The notes beneath the pieces are model-generated. The model ran no database searches, was not told the DNA's origin, and was given only the letters and a program-made list of their open reading frames with translations. A program made the translations under genes and the position numbers. A DNA stretch of 64,000 bases from Lacinutrix mariniflava (lineage in GTDB: Bacteria; Bacteroidota; Bacteroidia; Flavobacteriales; Flavobacteriaceae). The stretch covers positions 248,001 through 312,000 of the forward strand of contig NZ_LIQG01000020.1 of the NCBI RefSeq assembly GCF_001418015.1, read 5' to 3'. Positions 35,331 to 44,572 of the stretch are shown piece by piece (within the stretch, counting starts at the first letter, position 1; the number at the start of each line of letters is the position of its first letter).

Positions 35331-35362
35331 TTATATAAAGACAGCAACCATTTTGTTACCCT
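35331..35362 (-). promoter_or_regulatory. Shared block promoter, site A (AGGGTAACA-N16-TATATAA)
   Basis: On the minus strand AGGGTAACA (35362-35354), a 16-nt spacer and TATATAA (35337-35331) lie 26 nt before the start of the first lipoprotein gene. The preceding TTTTTAAAAATA stretch is also shared with site B. Confidence 0.6.
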
Positions 35363-35369
35363 TATTTTT

Positions 35370-35416
35370 AAAAAAAAGAATCGGTAATAGTCACTCACGT
35401 AAATAAAACCGATTCT
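35370..35416 (-). terminator. Terminator-like hairpin just upstream of promoter site A
   Basis: On the minus strand a 9-bp stem, AGAATCGGT / ACCGATTCT, with a 22-nt loop is followed by a T run. It would stop transcription entering the lipoprotein block from the right. No gene on that strand precedes it, so it may end a small RNA from the 35.42-35.58 kb gap, or act as an insulator. The rest of this 283-bp gap shows nothing recognisable. Confidence 0.5.
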
Positions 35417-35588
35417 GTATTCAGATTAATAGCATTTCAAAAATAACGATGAAACCGACAATAAAACATTGCTATTTTACAACACGTTGTTTTCATTCTA
35501 TAAAAAAGAGCTTTCATTCCATGAACGGTTTTCTTGTACAATACTTAAAAACATATTAAGTTTGTTCAATATCTAAAACTGAATAAAA

Positions 35589-36110
35589 ATGGGAGATCAA
35601 TTATTGAATTTGTTAATGTATGCTGTACCGTCTTTAATTGTTGGAGCTATAGCTTTTTTGTTTTTTAGAGAGCATGTAGAGAACGAAGATAACAGACGAA
35701 AATTTTTAATAGTTAAGCAGCTTCAAAAGGAATCATTACCTCAACGTTTTCAGGCCTACGAGCGTTTCTCGTTGTTTTTAGAACGTATTTCTCCAAATAA
35801 ATTATTAATTAGAATTTCTCCTGTATCCTCTAATAAAGACGACTACGAAATACTTTTAATAAATAGCATAGAACAAGAATTCGAACACAACTTATCGCAA
35901 CAAATTTATGTTACAGACAGTTGTTGGAGTATTATTAATGCTTCTAAAAGTGCTACTATTCAATTAATAAGAAAAGCTGCACTAAGCGATAAAATAGATT
36001 CTGCAGATAAACTAAGAGAAACTATATTAACAGATATGATGGATAAAACACCTCCAAGTAGCGCAGGATTATCTTACATAAAACAAGAGGTTAGCGAACT
36101 TTGGCAGTAG
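35589..36110 (+). CDS. Conserved Bacteroidota membrane-anchored protein (DUF7935-like)
   Basis: A 173-residue protein with one N-terminal membrane segment (about residues 7-27, LLMYAVPSLIVGAIAFLFF) and a cytoplasmic remainder with QAYERFSLFLERISPNKLL and EFEHNLSQQIYV. I recall this pattern from a conserved flavobacterial family (DUF7935) of unknown function. It is monocistronic and followed by an imperfect terminator. Confidence 0.7.
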   Translation: MGDQLLNLLMYAVPSLIVGAIAFLFFREHVENEDNRRKFLIVKQLQKESLPQRFQAYERFSLFLERISPNKLLIRISPVSSNKDDYEILLINSIEQEFEHNLSQQIYVTDSCWSIINASKSATIQLIRKAALSDKIDSADKLRETILTDMMDKTPPSSAGLSYIKQEVSELWQ

Positions 36111-36127
36111 CCAAAACAAAACATAAT

Positions 36128-36178
36128 AAAAAAGCACATCAATGATTTACGCGTAGACTAAATTGATATGCTTTTTTT
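36128..36178. terminator. Imperfect bidirectional terminator
   Basis: Arms at 36128-36143 and 36162-36177 pair over 16 bp with one mismatch, with an 18-nt loop and A/T runs at both ends. It separates the convergent DUF7935-like and patatin genes. Confidence 0.6.
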
Positions 36179-36200
36179 TATGTCCTCGATTTAATTAGGT

Positions 36201-37127
36201 TTATAAATTTGGTTTTATTGGCACTGTAGACCTTAACGGATTACTATCTCCATGCTTTTCTTGAGCATATAAAAAACCTTCCATCCACCATTTTTCCATT
36301 AATTTCTTATTAAAAATAAGAGAATTCTCAGTCAATTTTGTTGGTGTATAATATAAGTTTAAAGTTACGTTTTTATGCAAAGCCGCTAGCTTACCAATAG
36401 TAATGTCTCCGCGTTCTACTTGATCTAGTAAATGACCAAAAAGGTTAATCATTAAAGAAAACGGATTTTTACCTAATACCTTATTGTATTCTAAGTTTTC
36501 ACTTTCTAGAATAATAGCGTCAATTTCTGTGGCTCCTCTATTAATAGCTTCTCTTATTGGCACAACACAGCCTAATCCACCATCTGCATACTCAAAACCA
36601 TTACGTTTTACTAAAGACATAAACGGAATGTAATTACAAGAAATCCATATCCAATCGCAAAACTCTTCGTAACTATAATCGTTAATCGATTTATATTCTG
36701 TTCTGTTTTTAGAGAGATTGGCAACCGTTACTACAACATCTTCTTTCTCTTCTCGAATTCTGTTATACTCCTCTAAAGTAAATTTCTTTTTTATTAATCG
36801 TTTTAAAGATTTGCTCTCGCCAAATGTGCGTTTCTTTTTTATAAACTGAAGCATGGTATTAAAGTAGTTTATAGACACATACTCTCTACCATTCTTCTTT
36901 TTTATTACAAATGGATTGATACTAAAAATAGAATGCTGGTTTACGTGTGTAAACACATCGTATAACTTACCAATATCGTTAGAAGCCAAATGTGGCACCA
37001 ATAAACTTCCTGTTGAGGTTCCTAGAAACATATCGTATTCTCGACCTTCTTGCTCTATAAGATACTGTGCAACACCTCCAGCGAATGCGCCTTTACTTCC
37101 TCCTCCTGAAATTACTAATGCTTTCAA
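36201..37127 (-). CDS. Patatin-like phospholipase
   Basis: A 308-residue patatin-fold acyl hydrolase. The oxyanion loop SGGGSKGAF (residues 7-15), the nucleophile Ser38 in GTSTG and the catalytic Asp182 in YADGG form the complete catalytic dyad. It has no signal peptide, so it acts in the cytoplasm or at the inner membrane. Such proteins hydrolyse phospholipids or lipid acyl esters. It is 56 bp downstream of the M1 aminopeptidase gene on the same strand. Confidence 0.88.
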   Translation of the reverse strand: MKALVISGGGSKGAFAGGVAQYLIEQEGREYDMFLGTSTGSLLVPHLASNDIGKLYDVFTHVNQHSIFSINPFVIKKKNGREYVSINYFNTMLQFIKKKRTFGESKSLKRLIKKKFTLEEYNRIREEKEDVVVTVANLSKNRTEYKSINDYSYEEFCDWIWISCNYIPFMSLVKRNGFEYADGGLGCVVPIREAINRGATEIDAIILESENLEYNKVLGKNPFSLMINLFGHLLDQVERGDITIGKLAALHKNVTLNLYYTPTKLTENSLIFNKKLMEKWWMEGFLYAQEKHGDSNPLRSTVPIKPNL

Positions 37128-37182
37128 AAATGCTTATTTGTTTCTTGGTTAGTTTTAATTGAGTTGGAAATATAAGCTAAAA

Positions 37183-39243
37183 CTATTGCTTTTTAAGTTC
37201 CTCTTGCAAATTAGCGATTATCTCTTTATGTTTTTCGTCTTCAGATAAGGTTTTTAATAAATCTTTTGCAAAACTCTTAAATCTCCAATTGTGGTGATGT
37301 GTAGCATCAATTAAATTAATTAGGGTTTCAATATTAAAAATCTTTAGGTTATTAATGTAACTAAATGCGTTTTGTCGTGTTTGAAAACCATATTCCGAAG
37401 AAGTATAATTCCCCAACTCTTTCATGTAACGTTTACTTAATCCTGCATTATATTCTGGTGTTGCTAATGCTAAGGTTAACCACAAACATCTTACATTTTT
37501 ATCGTTAAAACCAACAACACCTTCTGTAGCATTTAAATAATTAGCTCTATCGTTAGGAAACTTAGACCATAAATTCATCAAAGCAATTTCTATTGTAGTG
37601 TACGACGCGTCTTTTAACAACGATTCGTTTTCCGCTTTAAAACCATCTGGAATGTACCTTGCCAATAGTTGCCTCGTTTTTATTTCATTAGAATTAAAAG
37701 CTTCTTGTATTAAATCTTTATACGTTGGATACTCTGGTTTCTTTATCGCTTCTTTTAAAACCGCTAGTCTTTCAGTATAAAAACCTTTTGGTAACTCTGT
37801 AACCAAACTAGAAGCAATGTATCCATTCTCGTCTGTTCTATAGGTTAAATAATCGGCATCGTCTATAGTTTCTAAAAAAGCAATACTTTTATTTTGCTTT
37901 AAAGTAGCTCTCATTTTTGCAATTGGTAGTTTTTTAGACAATAACCATTCGTTTTCAAAACTACCTAAATTTTGTCCAGATACTTTTTCAACTTCAGAAA
38001 TAAAATCTTGTGTCTCTACATTTTTAAAAGCATACTTGTTTAAATAACCCTTAACAGCCTCTTTAAACGCTTTCTCTCCTACTTTCTCCTTTAAAACATG
38101 TAAAGCCCAAGCTCCTTTTTTATAAAAGGTCGTGCTGCTTGCTTTCGGGTCCAGTAAAGCTGTTGCCTCTTCTGCAATTTCTTGGTTAATTAACTCCTTT
38201 GCATAGTCGTAAAGCGTATTGTAATAATAATCGTCGCCCAAAACAGCGCGCTCAGCCAATAAAGCATAATATGTTGCAAAACCTTCTTGCAACCAATGGT
38301 GCTTGCTTTCTGTTGCTGTTACAAAATCGCCAAACCATTGGTGCGCCAATTCATGTGCGTTTACGTTTACGTAGTTTTTATCTACAAACGAAGTTTCATC
38401 AATCATAAAATCGTCGCTAAAAATAGTAAGACTTGTATTCTCCATTCCAGAATACAAAAAATCTTTAACTGGTACTTGCTTATAGTTTTGCCATGGGTAA
38501 GCAACACCTATTTCTTCTTCTAAGAAATCGAACATTTGTTTTGTATAACGATACGTTGGCTCTACTCTTGCAGAATCTTCAGGGTAATAATATAACTCAA
38601 TCGGTATTCCGCTTTTAGAAACAATTTCTTTTTTATTGTATTTACCAATGGCTAAAGCTACCAGATAACTCGGCATTGGTTTTTGCATGTTGTAATGCCA
38701 AATTTTAATAGGCCTACCAAACTCATCAGCATTAACCGATACTAATTTCCCATTTGCTATAACCTCATAATTTTTATCTGTTGCAATAATTAAATCAAAC
38801 TCAAGTTTCTCATTCATGTCATCAAAACTTGGCAACCAATTACTAGTGTACTTACCTTGCCCTTGAGTCCAAACTTGATTATTATTTTCTTCCGCTATAA
38901 AATACATTGCTTTCTTAGGAAACGTGGTGTAACCAACAGATAACTTGTTCTCTAAAGAAGGTTTAAAACTGTTGTAAATCCAAAGTTTCTTACCTTTATT
39001 AGAATGCTTTACAGGTTTCCCGTTAAGTAAAACATACTCAAATTCCATACCTACTGCATCTATAAATATAGAATCTGTAGTTTTTAAAACATCAAATTGA
39101 TAATCTACAGAACCTTTAATTTTCTCATCCTTTATCTCTATGCCAAGTAAAGCTTTTGCTTTTTTAAAATCAACATATTCAGTTTGTTGCGCTTTCGCGG
39201 AAAAACATAGCAGTGCAGTTAAAATGTAAAGGAAGTGTCTCAT
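37183..39243 (-). CDS. M1-family zinc aminopeptidase, secreted
   Basis: A 686-residue peptidase with a signal peptide ending in AKAQ. The exopeptidase motif is GMENTSL, and the zinc site is HELAHQW (His297, Glu298, His301) with the third ligand Glu320 in WLQEGF, 19 residues further on as expected. The C-terminal ~200 residues are helical and repeat-like. It removes N-terminal amino acids from peptides in the periplasm or outside. Its catalytic motifs are intact, in contrast to the partial M1-like gene at the left edge, whose active-site region is off the window. Confidence 0.92.
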   Translation of the reverse strand: MRHFLYILTALLCFSAKAQQTEYVDFKKAKALLGIEIKDEKIKGSVDYQFDVLKTTDSIFIDAVGMEFEYVLLNGKPVKHSNKGKKLWIYNSFKPSLENKLSVGYTTFPKKAMYFIAEENNNQVWTQGQGKYTSNWLPSFDDMNEKLEFDLIIATDKNYEVIANGKLVSVNADEFGRPIKIWHYNMQKPMPSYLVALAIGKYNKKEIVSKSGIPIELYYYPEDSARVEPTYRYTKQMFDFLEEEIGVAYPWQNYKQVPVKDFLYSGMENTSLTIFSDDFMIDETSFVDKNYVNVNAHELAHQWFGDFVTATESKHHWLQEGFATYYALLAERAVLGDDYYYNTLYDYAKELINQEIAEEATALLDPKASSTTFYKKGAWALHVLKEKVGEKAFKEAVKGYLNKYAFKNVETQDFISEVEKVSGQNLGSFENEWLLSKKLPIAKMRATLKQNKSIAFLETIDDADYLTYRTDENGYIASSLVTELPKGFYTERLAVLKEAIKKPEYPTYKDLIQEAFNSNEIKTRQLLARYIPDGFKAENESLLKDASYTTIEIALMNLWSKFPNDRANYLNATEGVVGFNDKNVRCLWLTLALATPEYNAGLSKRYMKELGNYTSSEYGFQTRQNAFSYINNLKIFNIETLINLIDATHHHNWRFKSFAKDLLKTLSEDEKHKEIIANLQEELKKQ

Positions 39244-39468
39244 AAGTAGATTTAAACAAGTATGAAGCCAAAATACAATTTTTTAAGATTTCTATGAAAA
39301 TAGCAAAACACAATAAAAACATAAAGTTTTAATAGATTACTTGTTTCGAAGTAATGTTAATAATTAAGGATCTTGATACCTTTTATCTATGCTTCAAAAA
39401 ATACTAGAAGTAACAACAAAAGAAATATACTTTTACTTTAAAAAGAAATACCTTAATTTCGTTTTCTA

Positions 39469-41571
39469 ATGGCAATAAATCTTCAAACTTCTATAGATTA
39501 CCTAAAAGGTGTTGGACCAAATCGAGCCGATTTGCTTCGCAAGGAACTAGGCATACACACCTATCAAGATCTTATTAATTTGTTTCCAAATCGTTATTTA
39601 GATCGTACAAAATATTACACCATAAATACGCTTTATCAAAATACTGCCGAGGTTCAAGTTATTGGAAAAATTACAAATTTTAAGGAGGTTGGTCAAAAAA
39701 GAGGCAAGCGATTAGTCGCTACTTTTCAAGACGAAACTGGCACCATGGAATTGGTTTGGTTTCGTGGTCAAAAATGGATTCGAGAAGGTCTAAAATTAAA
39801 TGTCCCTTATGTTATATTTGGGAAGGCAAATAGCTTTGGCGGAAAATATAATATGGCACATCCAGACATAGAATTATTGTCTGAACATGAGCAAAATTTA
39901 CGCTCTGCTTTGCAACCTATTTATCCATCGACAGAGAAGTTATCGACCAGAGGAATCACGAACAGAATGATGACAAAAATCATGCAAAATCTGTTCATAG
40001 AAACTGGTGGAAAGTTCGTAGAAACGCTCTCTAAAAACCTGCTTGAAAATTTAAAATTAGTACCTAAATCTGAAGCGCTTTTAAACATTCATTTCCCTAA
40101 AGATTCTGAAGCACTTTTTAAGGCAGAATTCAGACTAAAATTTGAAGAATTATTTTACATACAATTACAATTAATTCTTAAAAATTTAATCCATAAATCG
40201 AAGATAAAAGGCTTTCCTTTTGAAACCGTTGGCGAACCATTTAACACCTTTTTTAAAAACCATTTGCCGTTCGAATTAACTGGTGCGCAAAAAAGAGTAC
40301 TCAAAGAAATTAGAGCAGATATGGGTAGTAATGCCCAAATGAACCGCCTTTTACAAGGTGATGTGGGCTCCGGGAAGACTATTGTAGCACTTATGTCAAT
40401 GTTAATAGCGGTTGGCAATGGTTTTCAAGCGTGTCTAATGGCGCCTACTGCTATTTTGTCAGTACAGCACTACAGCGGACTAGTTGACTTGTGTAAAAAT
40501 CTGAAAATCAGTATTAGACTGCTTCAAGGTTCAAGTAAAACTTCAGAACGTCGAGAGATCCACGAAATGCTAGAAAGTGGAGAATTAGACATCCTAATTG
40601 GTACACATGCTGTACTCGAAGATAAAGTAAAATTTAAAAATTTAGGCTTAGCAGTTATAGACGAGCAACATCGATTTGGTGTAAAGCAACGTTCTAAATT
40701 ATGGAAAAAAAACACCTTCCCTCCTCACGTTTTGGTAATGACTGCAACACCAATTCCAAGAACATTAGCCATGTCTGTTTATGGTGATTTAGACATCTCT
40801 GTAATTGACGAATTACCACCTGGTAGAAAGGCCATAAAAACAGTCCACAGATACGACTCAAATAGACTAAAAGTTTTTCAATTTATACGCTCTGAAATCA
40901 AGAAGAAAAGACAGGTTTATATTGTCTATCCTTTGATACAAGAAAGTGCACAAATGGACTACAAAGATTTAATGGATGGCTACGAAAGTATTGCTCGAGA
41001 TTTTCCTGCTCCAGAGTTTCAAATTTCGATAGTTCATGGCAAAATGAAACCTGCAGATAAGGAGTTCGAAATGCAACGTTTTATAAAAGGACAAACACAA
41101 ATTATGGTGGCAACAACTGTAATTGAAGTTGGCGTAAATGTGCCAAATGCATCGGTCATGATTATAGAAAGTGCAGAGCGTTTTGGGCTCTCTCAATTAC
41201 ACCAATTAAGAGGTCGAGTTGGTCGTGGAGCAGAACAAAGTTATTGCATTTTAATGACGAGTCACAAGCAGTCTGAAAACAGTAAAAAACGAATTGAAAC
41301 CATGGTAAAAACCAACGACGGTTTTGAAATTGCAGAGGTAGATTTAAACCTTCGTGGACCTGGAGATATTATGGGAACACAACAAAGCGGAATACTAAAT
41401 CTTAGGATTGCAGATATTATAAAAGACAGCGACATATTAAAACATGCAAGACACCATGCTAAAAAACTTTTAGAAATAGATCCTTCGCTTGGTCATGCAG
41501 AAAATGCTGTAATTTTAGAAACTTACAGACAAATGAGTAAGTATAAAAACATCTGGAATTATATTAGTTAA
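39469..41571 (+). CDS. recG: ATP-dependent DNA helicase RecG
   Basis: A 700-residue helicase of standard length. The N-terminal wedge/OB domain starts with GVGPNRADLLRKEL. Helicase motifs are Walker A GDVGSGKT, DEQH box VIDEQHRFG, motif III MTATPIPRTLA, and the C-terminal QLRGRVGRGAEQSYC. It reverses stalled replication forks and processes branched DNA. It is monocistronic; a tandem-repeat region follows. Confidence 0.95.
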   Translation: MAINLQTSIDYLKGVGPNRADLLRKELGIHTYQDLINLFPNRYLDRTKYYTINTLYQNTAEVQVIGKITNFKEVGQKRGKRLVATFQDETGTMELVWFRGQKWIREGLKLNVPYVIFGKANSFGGKYNMAHPDIELLSEHEQNLRSALQPIYPSTEKLSTRGITNRMMTKIMQNLFIETGGKFVETLSKNLLENLKLVPKSEALLNIHFPKDSEALFKAEFRLKFEELFYIQLQLILKNLIHKSKIKGFPFETVGEPFNTFFKNHLPFELTGAQKRVLKEIRADMGSNAQMNRLLQGDVGSGKTIVALMSMLIAVGNGFQACLMAPTAILSVQHYSGLVDLCKNLKISIRLLQGSSKTSERREIHEMLESGELDILIGTHAVLEDKVKFKNLGLAVIDEQHRFGVKQRSKLWKKNTFPPHVLVMTATPIPRTLAMSVYGDLDISVIDELPPGRKAIKTVHRYDSNRLKVFQFIRSEIKKKRQVYIVYPLIQESAQMDYKDLMDGYESIARDFPAPEFQISIVHGKMKPADKEFEMQRFIKGQTQIMVATTVIEVGVNVPNASVMIIESAERFGLSQLHQLRGRVGRGAEQSYCILMTSHKQSENSKKRIETMVKTNDGFEIAEVDLNLRGPGDIMGTQQSGILNLRIADIIKDSDILKHARHHAKKLLEIDPSLGHAENAVILETYRQMSKYKNIWNYIS

Positions 41572-42356
41572 TTTTTAGTCGCAGTCACAGTATTTAGTTG
41601 CCTACTCTTGTTCTTTACACAAGAATAACACTAATTCTCACTAATCTGTGTGGTCTTGCTCTTAACTAAAGTCTCACAAATTATTATCGTTTTGCTCAAA
41701 TGCTAATCACACAGCGCTACTTCCTTCAGTTGAAGGAAGGTGGTTTTACATAGCAAAAGCGGATGGTTTGAAGAAAAATAGCGGAGCTTCTTTTAAACGC
41801 AACCTAACAACAACAGTACAAAAACTCCTCTTTCTTCAAATTCTCTATCGGAATTTAAATTCATTCTCCTCTTTTAAAATAAAGAGGAGAGCGACTACAC
41901 AACAAACCTTATAGAAATACTTTAAAATCGAACATTAAAACCAAACACCAATAGCACACCGCTCCTTCCTTCAGTTGAAGGAAGGTGGTTTTACAAAGTA
42001 AAAGTGGATGGTTTGAAGAAAAAGAGCATAGCTTCTTTTAAAAATACAACTTTATAACAACAGTTAAAAAAACTCCTCTTTCTTCAAATTCTCTATCTGA
42101 ATTTAAATTCATTCTCCTCTTTTAAAATAAAGAGGAGAGCGACTACATAACAAACCTTATAGAAATACTTTAAAATAGAACTTTAAACCCAAATACCAAT
42201 CACAAAGCGCTCCTTCCTTCAGTTGAAGGAAGGTGGTTTTACAAAGTAAAAGCGGATGGTTTGAAGAAAAAGAGCGAAGCTTCTTTTTTATTAGTACTAC
42301 TTTAGCAAACAACACGTAAGCTTCGACTAAAACTAAAGATTTACCTCTCATAATTT
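41572..42356. repeat. Gene-free region with ~2.4 tandem copies of a ~246-bp unit
   Basis: The unit repeats from about 41697 to 42290. A 20-nt marker, TTCCTTCAGTTGAAGGAAGG, recurs at 41721, 41966 and 42214 (periods 245 and 248). Each unit holds a palindrome (CCTTCCTTCA-GT-TGAAGGAAGG in copies 2 and 3), and the two complete units also hold a 9-bp hairpin CTCCTCTTT / AAAGAGGAG. Each copy also has a terminator-like AAAAAGAGC...GCTTCTTTT segment. Complete copies look about 95% alike. Short frames on the minus strand here lack domains and are not believed. The first 120 bp (41572-41690) show nothing. Confidence 0.85.
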
Positions 42357-43427
42357 ATGAAAACAATAAAAACAGATGTACTTATTATTGGTGGTGGTTT
42401 AACAGGCTTAACACTCGCTTACTACCTTAAAAAGGCTAACATAACCTTTAAAATCCTAGAAGCTAACAACATCGTTGGTGGCAGAATTAAAACACAATAC
42501 AACACTAATCAAGCACCAATAGAATTAGGTGCTACGTGGCTAATAAACCAACAAGTTAATGCTTTAGCATTATTAAAAGAACTTAATATTACTATTTTCC
42601 AGCAGCATTATGGTAACACAGCCATTTACCATCCTAATCAAGATCAAGCAGCGCAATTAGTACAATTACCGCCAAACAATGCTGCTAGTTATCGTGTTGC
42701 AAATGGCACCTATTCTATTATTAAAGCTTTAGAGCAAAAACTAGATACCAATACCATTGCATGTAACCAAATCGTGCAATCTATTAAATTGCTTCCTAAT
42801 GGTTTAGAGGCAAAAACAAACGATACAACATACCATTGTAAACATATTGTTTCTACACTTCCACCATTATTGTTTTCTAAAAACATAACCATAAAACCCG
42901 CATTACCAATAGCTATTCAAGACCTTTTAAAGAACACACACACTTGGATGCATAATTCTATAAGAATTGGCTTTACCTATAAAGCACCATTTTGGAAAGC
43001 CGAACGTACAAGCGGCACCATTTACAGCAGTGTTAGCATTATTCAAGAGTTTTACGACCACTCGAATACAGACAAAAACTTACACGCATTAAGCGGTTTC
43101 ATAAATCCATCGTTTTCTAAACACACTAAAGAAGAACGAAAAATCCTAGCCTTAAAACAACTACAAAGCTACTATGGAGATCAAGCATTAGATTTTGAAA
43201 GCTACGAAGAATGCGATTGGTCAAACCAAAAACACACCACTATTGAAAGCGACAGCTTTTTAATGCCACAAGCTAATAATGGCCATCCATTGTTTAAGGA
43301 CACCTATTTAGATAACAAGTTATTTATAGCTGGAGCAGAAACAAGTACTGTGTTTCCTGGAAAAATGGAAGGTGCTATTACTAGTTCTCAATTTGTTTTT
43401 AATCAACTTAAAGCTATTTACAAATAA
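42357..43427 (+). CDS. Flavin-containing amine oxidase family protein
   Basis: A 356-residue FAD protein. The Rossmann motif VLIIGGGLTGLTLAYYL is at residues 8-24, the EANNIVGGRI segment follows near 40, and the C-terminal LFIAGAETSTVFPGKMEGAI is the second FAD-contact signature of monoamine oxidase-type proteins. It is shorter than classical amine oxidases (~450), so the substrate domain is reduced. Substrate unknown. It is monocistronic and followed by a palindromic repeat element. Confidence 0.82.
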   Translation: MKTIKTDVLIIGGGLTGLTLAYYLKKANITFKILEANNIVGGRIKTQYNTNQAPIELGATWLINQQVNALALLKELNITIFQQHYGNTAIYHPNQDQAAQLVQLPPNNAASYRVANGTYSIIKALEQKLDTNTIACNQIVQSIKLLPNGLEAKTNDTTYHCKHIVSTLPPLLFSKNITIKPALPIAIQDLLKNTHTWMHNSIRIGFTYKAPFWKAERTSGTIYSSVSIIQEFYDHSNTDKNLHALSGFINPSFSKHTKEERKILALKQLQSYYGDQALDFESYEECDWSNQKHTTIESDSFLMPQANNGHPLFKDTYLDNKLFIAGAETSTVFPGKMEGAITSSQFVFNQLKAIYK

Positions 43428-43444
43428 TAGCTTTAGCTAGCTGC

Positions 43445-43571
43445 GTCAGTTCGAGTGATACGACTTTAGGAGTATTGTATCGAGAACCTTTTTAAACGTA
43501 GCTAAACCTTGAAAAACTATAACGGCTTCCCGATACAAAATTCTAAAAAAAAGAATTTCACTCGAAGTGAC
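43445..43571. repeat. 127-bp palindromic intergenic repeat element
   Basis: Outer arms GTCAGTTCGAGTGA (43445) and TCACTCGAAGTGAC (43558) pair over 13 of 14 positions. Inner arms TGTATCG (43476) and CGATACA (43531) also pair, giving a long cruciform or RNA hairpin. I recall very similar elements scattered between genes in many Flavobacteriaceae. It has no coding content. Confidence 0.75.
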
Positions 43572-43620
43572 ACGTGTAAACTATTTCTATTATAATTATC
43601 TTTACAAAAAATAGTAAACT

Positions 43621-44208
43621 ATGAGCATGCTTCACCTAAAATTAGAAACCGATCCACGTTGGGTAACCATTGTAGAGAGTAATATTGAAGAAATATTAAC
43701 CGATCATGCTTGGTGTGAGCAAAAAGCAGCAACCAATGCTATTACTATTATTACTAACAATAGCGAGCACGAAGAATTAGTTACAGAACTAATTAAACTT
43801 GCTCAAGAAGAGTTAGAACATTTTCAGATGGTGCACGATATCATTAAAAAACGTGGCTATACTTTAGGCCGTGAACGTAAAGACCATTATGTAAACCAAT
43901 TGTACAAGTTTATGAACAAAGGTGGCAGCAGACAACAAAGTTTTGTGGATCGTTTATTGTTTTCTGCTATGATAGAAGCACGAAGCTGCGAACGTTTTAA
44001 ACTCTTATCTCAACGTATTAATGACGAAGAACTCTCTAAGTTCTACCACGATTTAATGATTAGCGAAGCTGGACATTACACTACTTTCATAACCTTTGCT
44101 AGACAATACGGAAAAGGTATCGATGTAGATAAACGCTGGCAAGAATTAGTGGAGTTTGAAGGTATATTAATAAAAAGCTATGGTAAGAGCGAAACCATAC
44201 ATGGTTAA
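43621..44208 (+). CDS. miaE: tRNA-(ms2io6A)-hydroxylase
   Basis: A 195-residue ferritin-like di-iron protein. Iron ligands are visible as the pairs in EEELEHFQM (Glu/His), EARSCERF (Glu) and EAGHYTTF (Glu/His), in the MiaE order. It hydroxylates the isopentenyl group of ms2i6A at tRNA position 37. The start gives MSMLHLKL; the ATG two codons later is also possible. The gene-free stretch after it is described separately. Confidence 0.92.
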   Translation: MSMLHLKLETDPRWVTIVESNIEEILTDHAWCEQKAATNAITIITNNSEHEELVTELIKLAQEELEHFQMVHDIIKKRGYTLGRERKDHYVNQLYKFMNKGGSRQQSFVDRLLFSAMIEARSCERFKLLSQRINDEELSKFYHDLMISEAGHYTTFITFARQYGKGIDVDKRWQELVEFEGILIKSYGKSETIHG

Positions 44209-44572
44209 CATATGTCTCTAAAAATAGTAATGCCATAAATTTAAAAAATAAATAACAAATAAGTATTTGTCCTATCTGCTTTTGAGAAAACACGATTAAA
44301 AAATTCGCTTTTTTAACAGAAAACAGAAAACTGCTCACTATTCAATAATAGCGCTAAGTTAAAACATAGAATTTACACAAGTCGCACAGCCTCATTAATA
44401 GACTCCTTACCTCCCCAAATAACTAAATACGAGAACCGAGACAACCTCAATGTTTAAATAAGAAACTATTCTAAAACACAATTACTGATGTGGTAACGCA
44501 ATAAAAAACACCTCATTTTAAATTTAAAATTTTTTATCTAAAATCGTTCGGTTTCAGTTTCTAAAAACCTAA
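44209..44572. other. Gene-free stretch with a conserved 31-bp motif
   Basis: No gene is visible here. A 31-bp motif at 44536-44566 matches 26 of 31 bases of a segment at 47959-47989. In one frame both end as KSFGF(S/N)F then stop, so both may be tails of decayed genes of one family. The remainder is AT-rich and featureless. Confidence 0.5.

Noticed and set aside
41697-42290. Possible CRISPR array
   Set aside because: Units are ~246 bp with no unique spacers, and no cas genes are present.
42157-42351. 64-codon minus-strand frame
   Set aside because: It lies wholly within the tandem repeat units, has no domain and is not kept in the other units.
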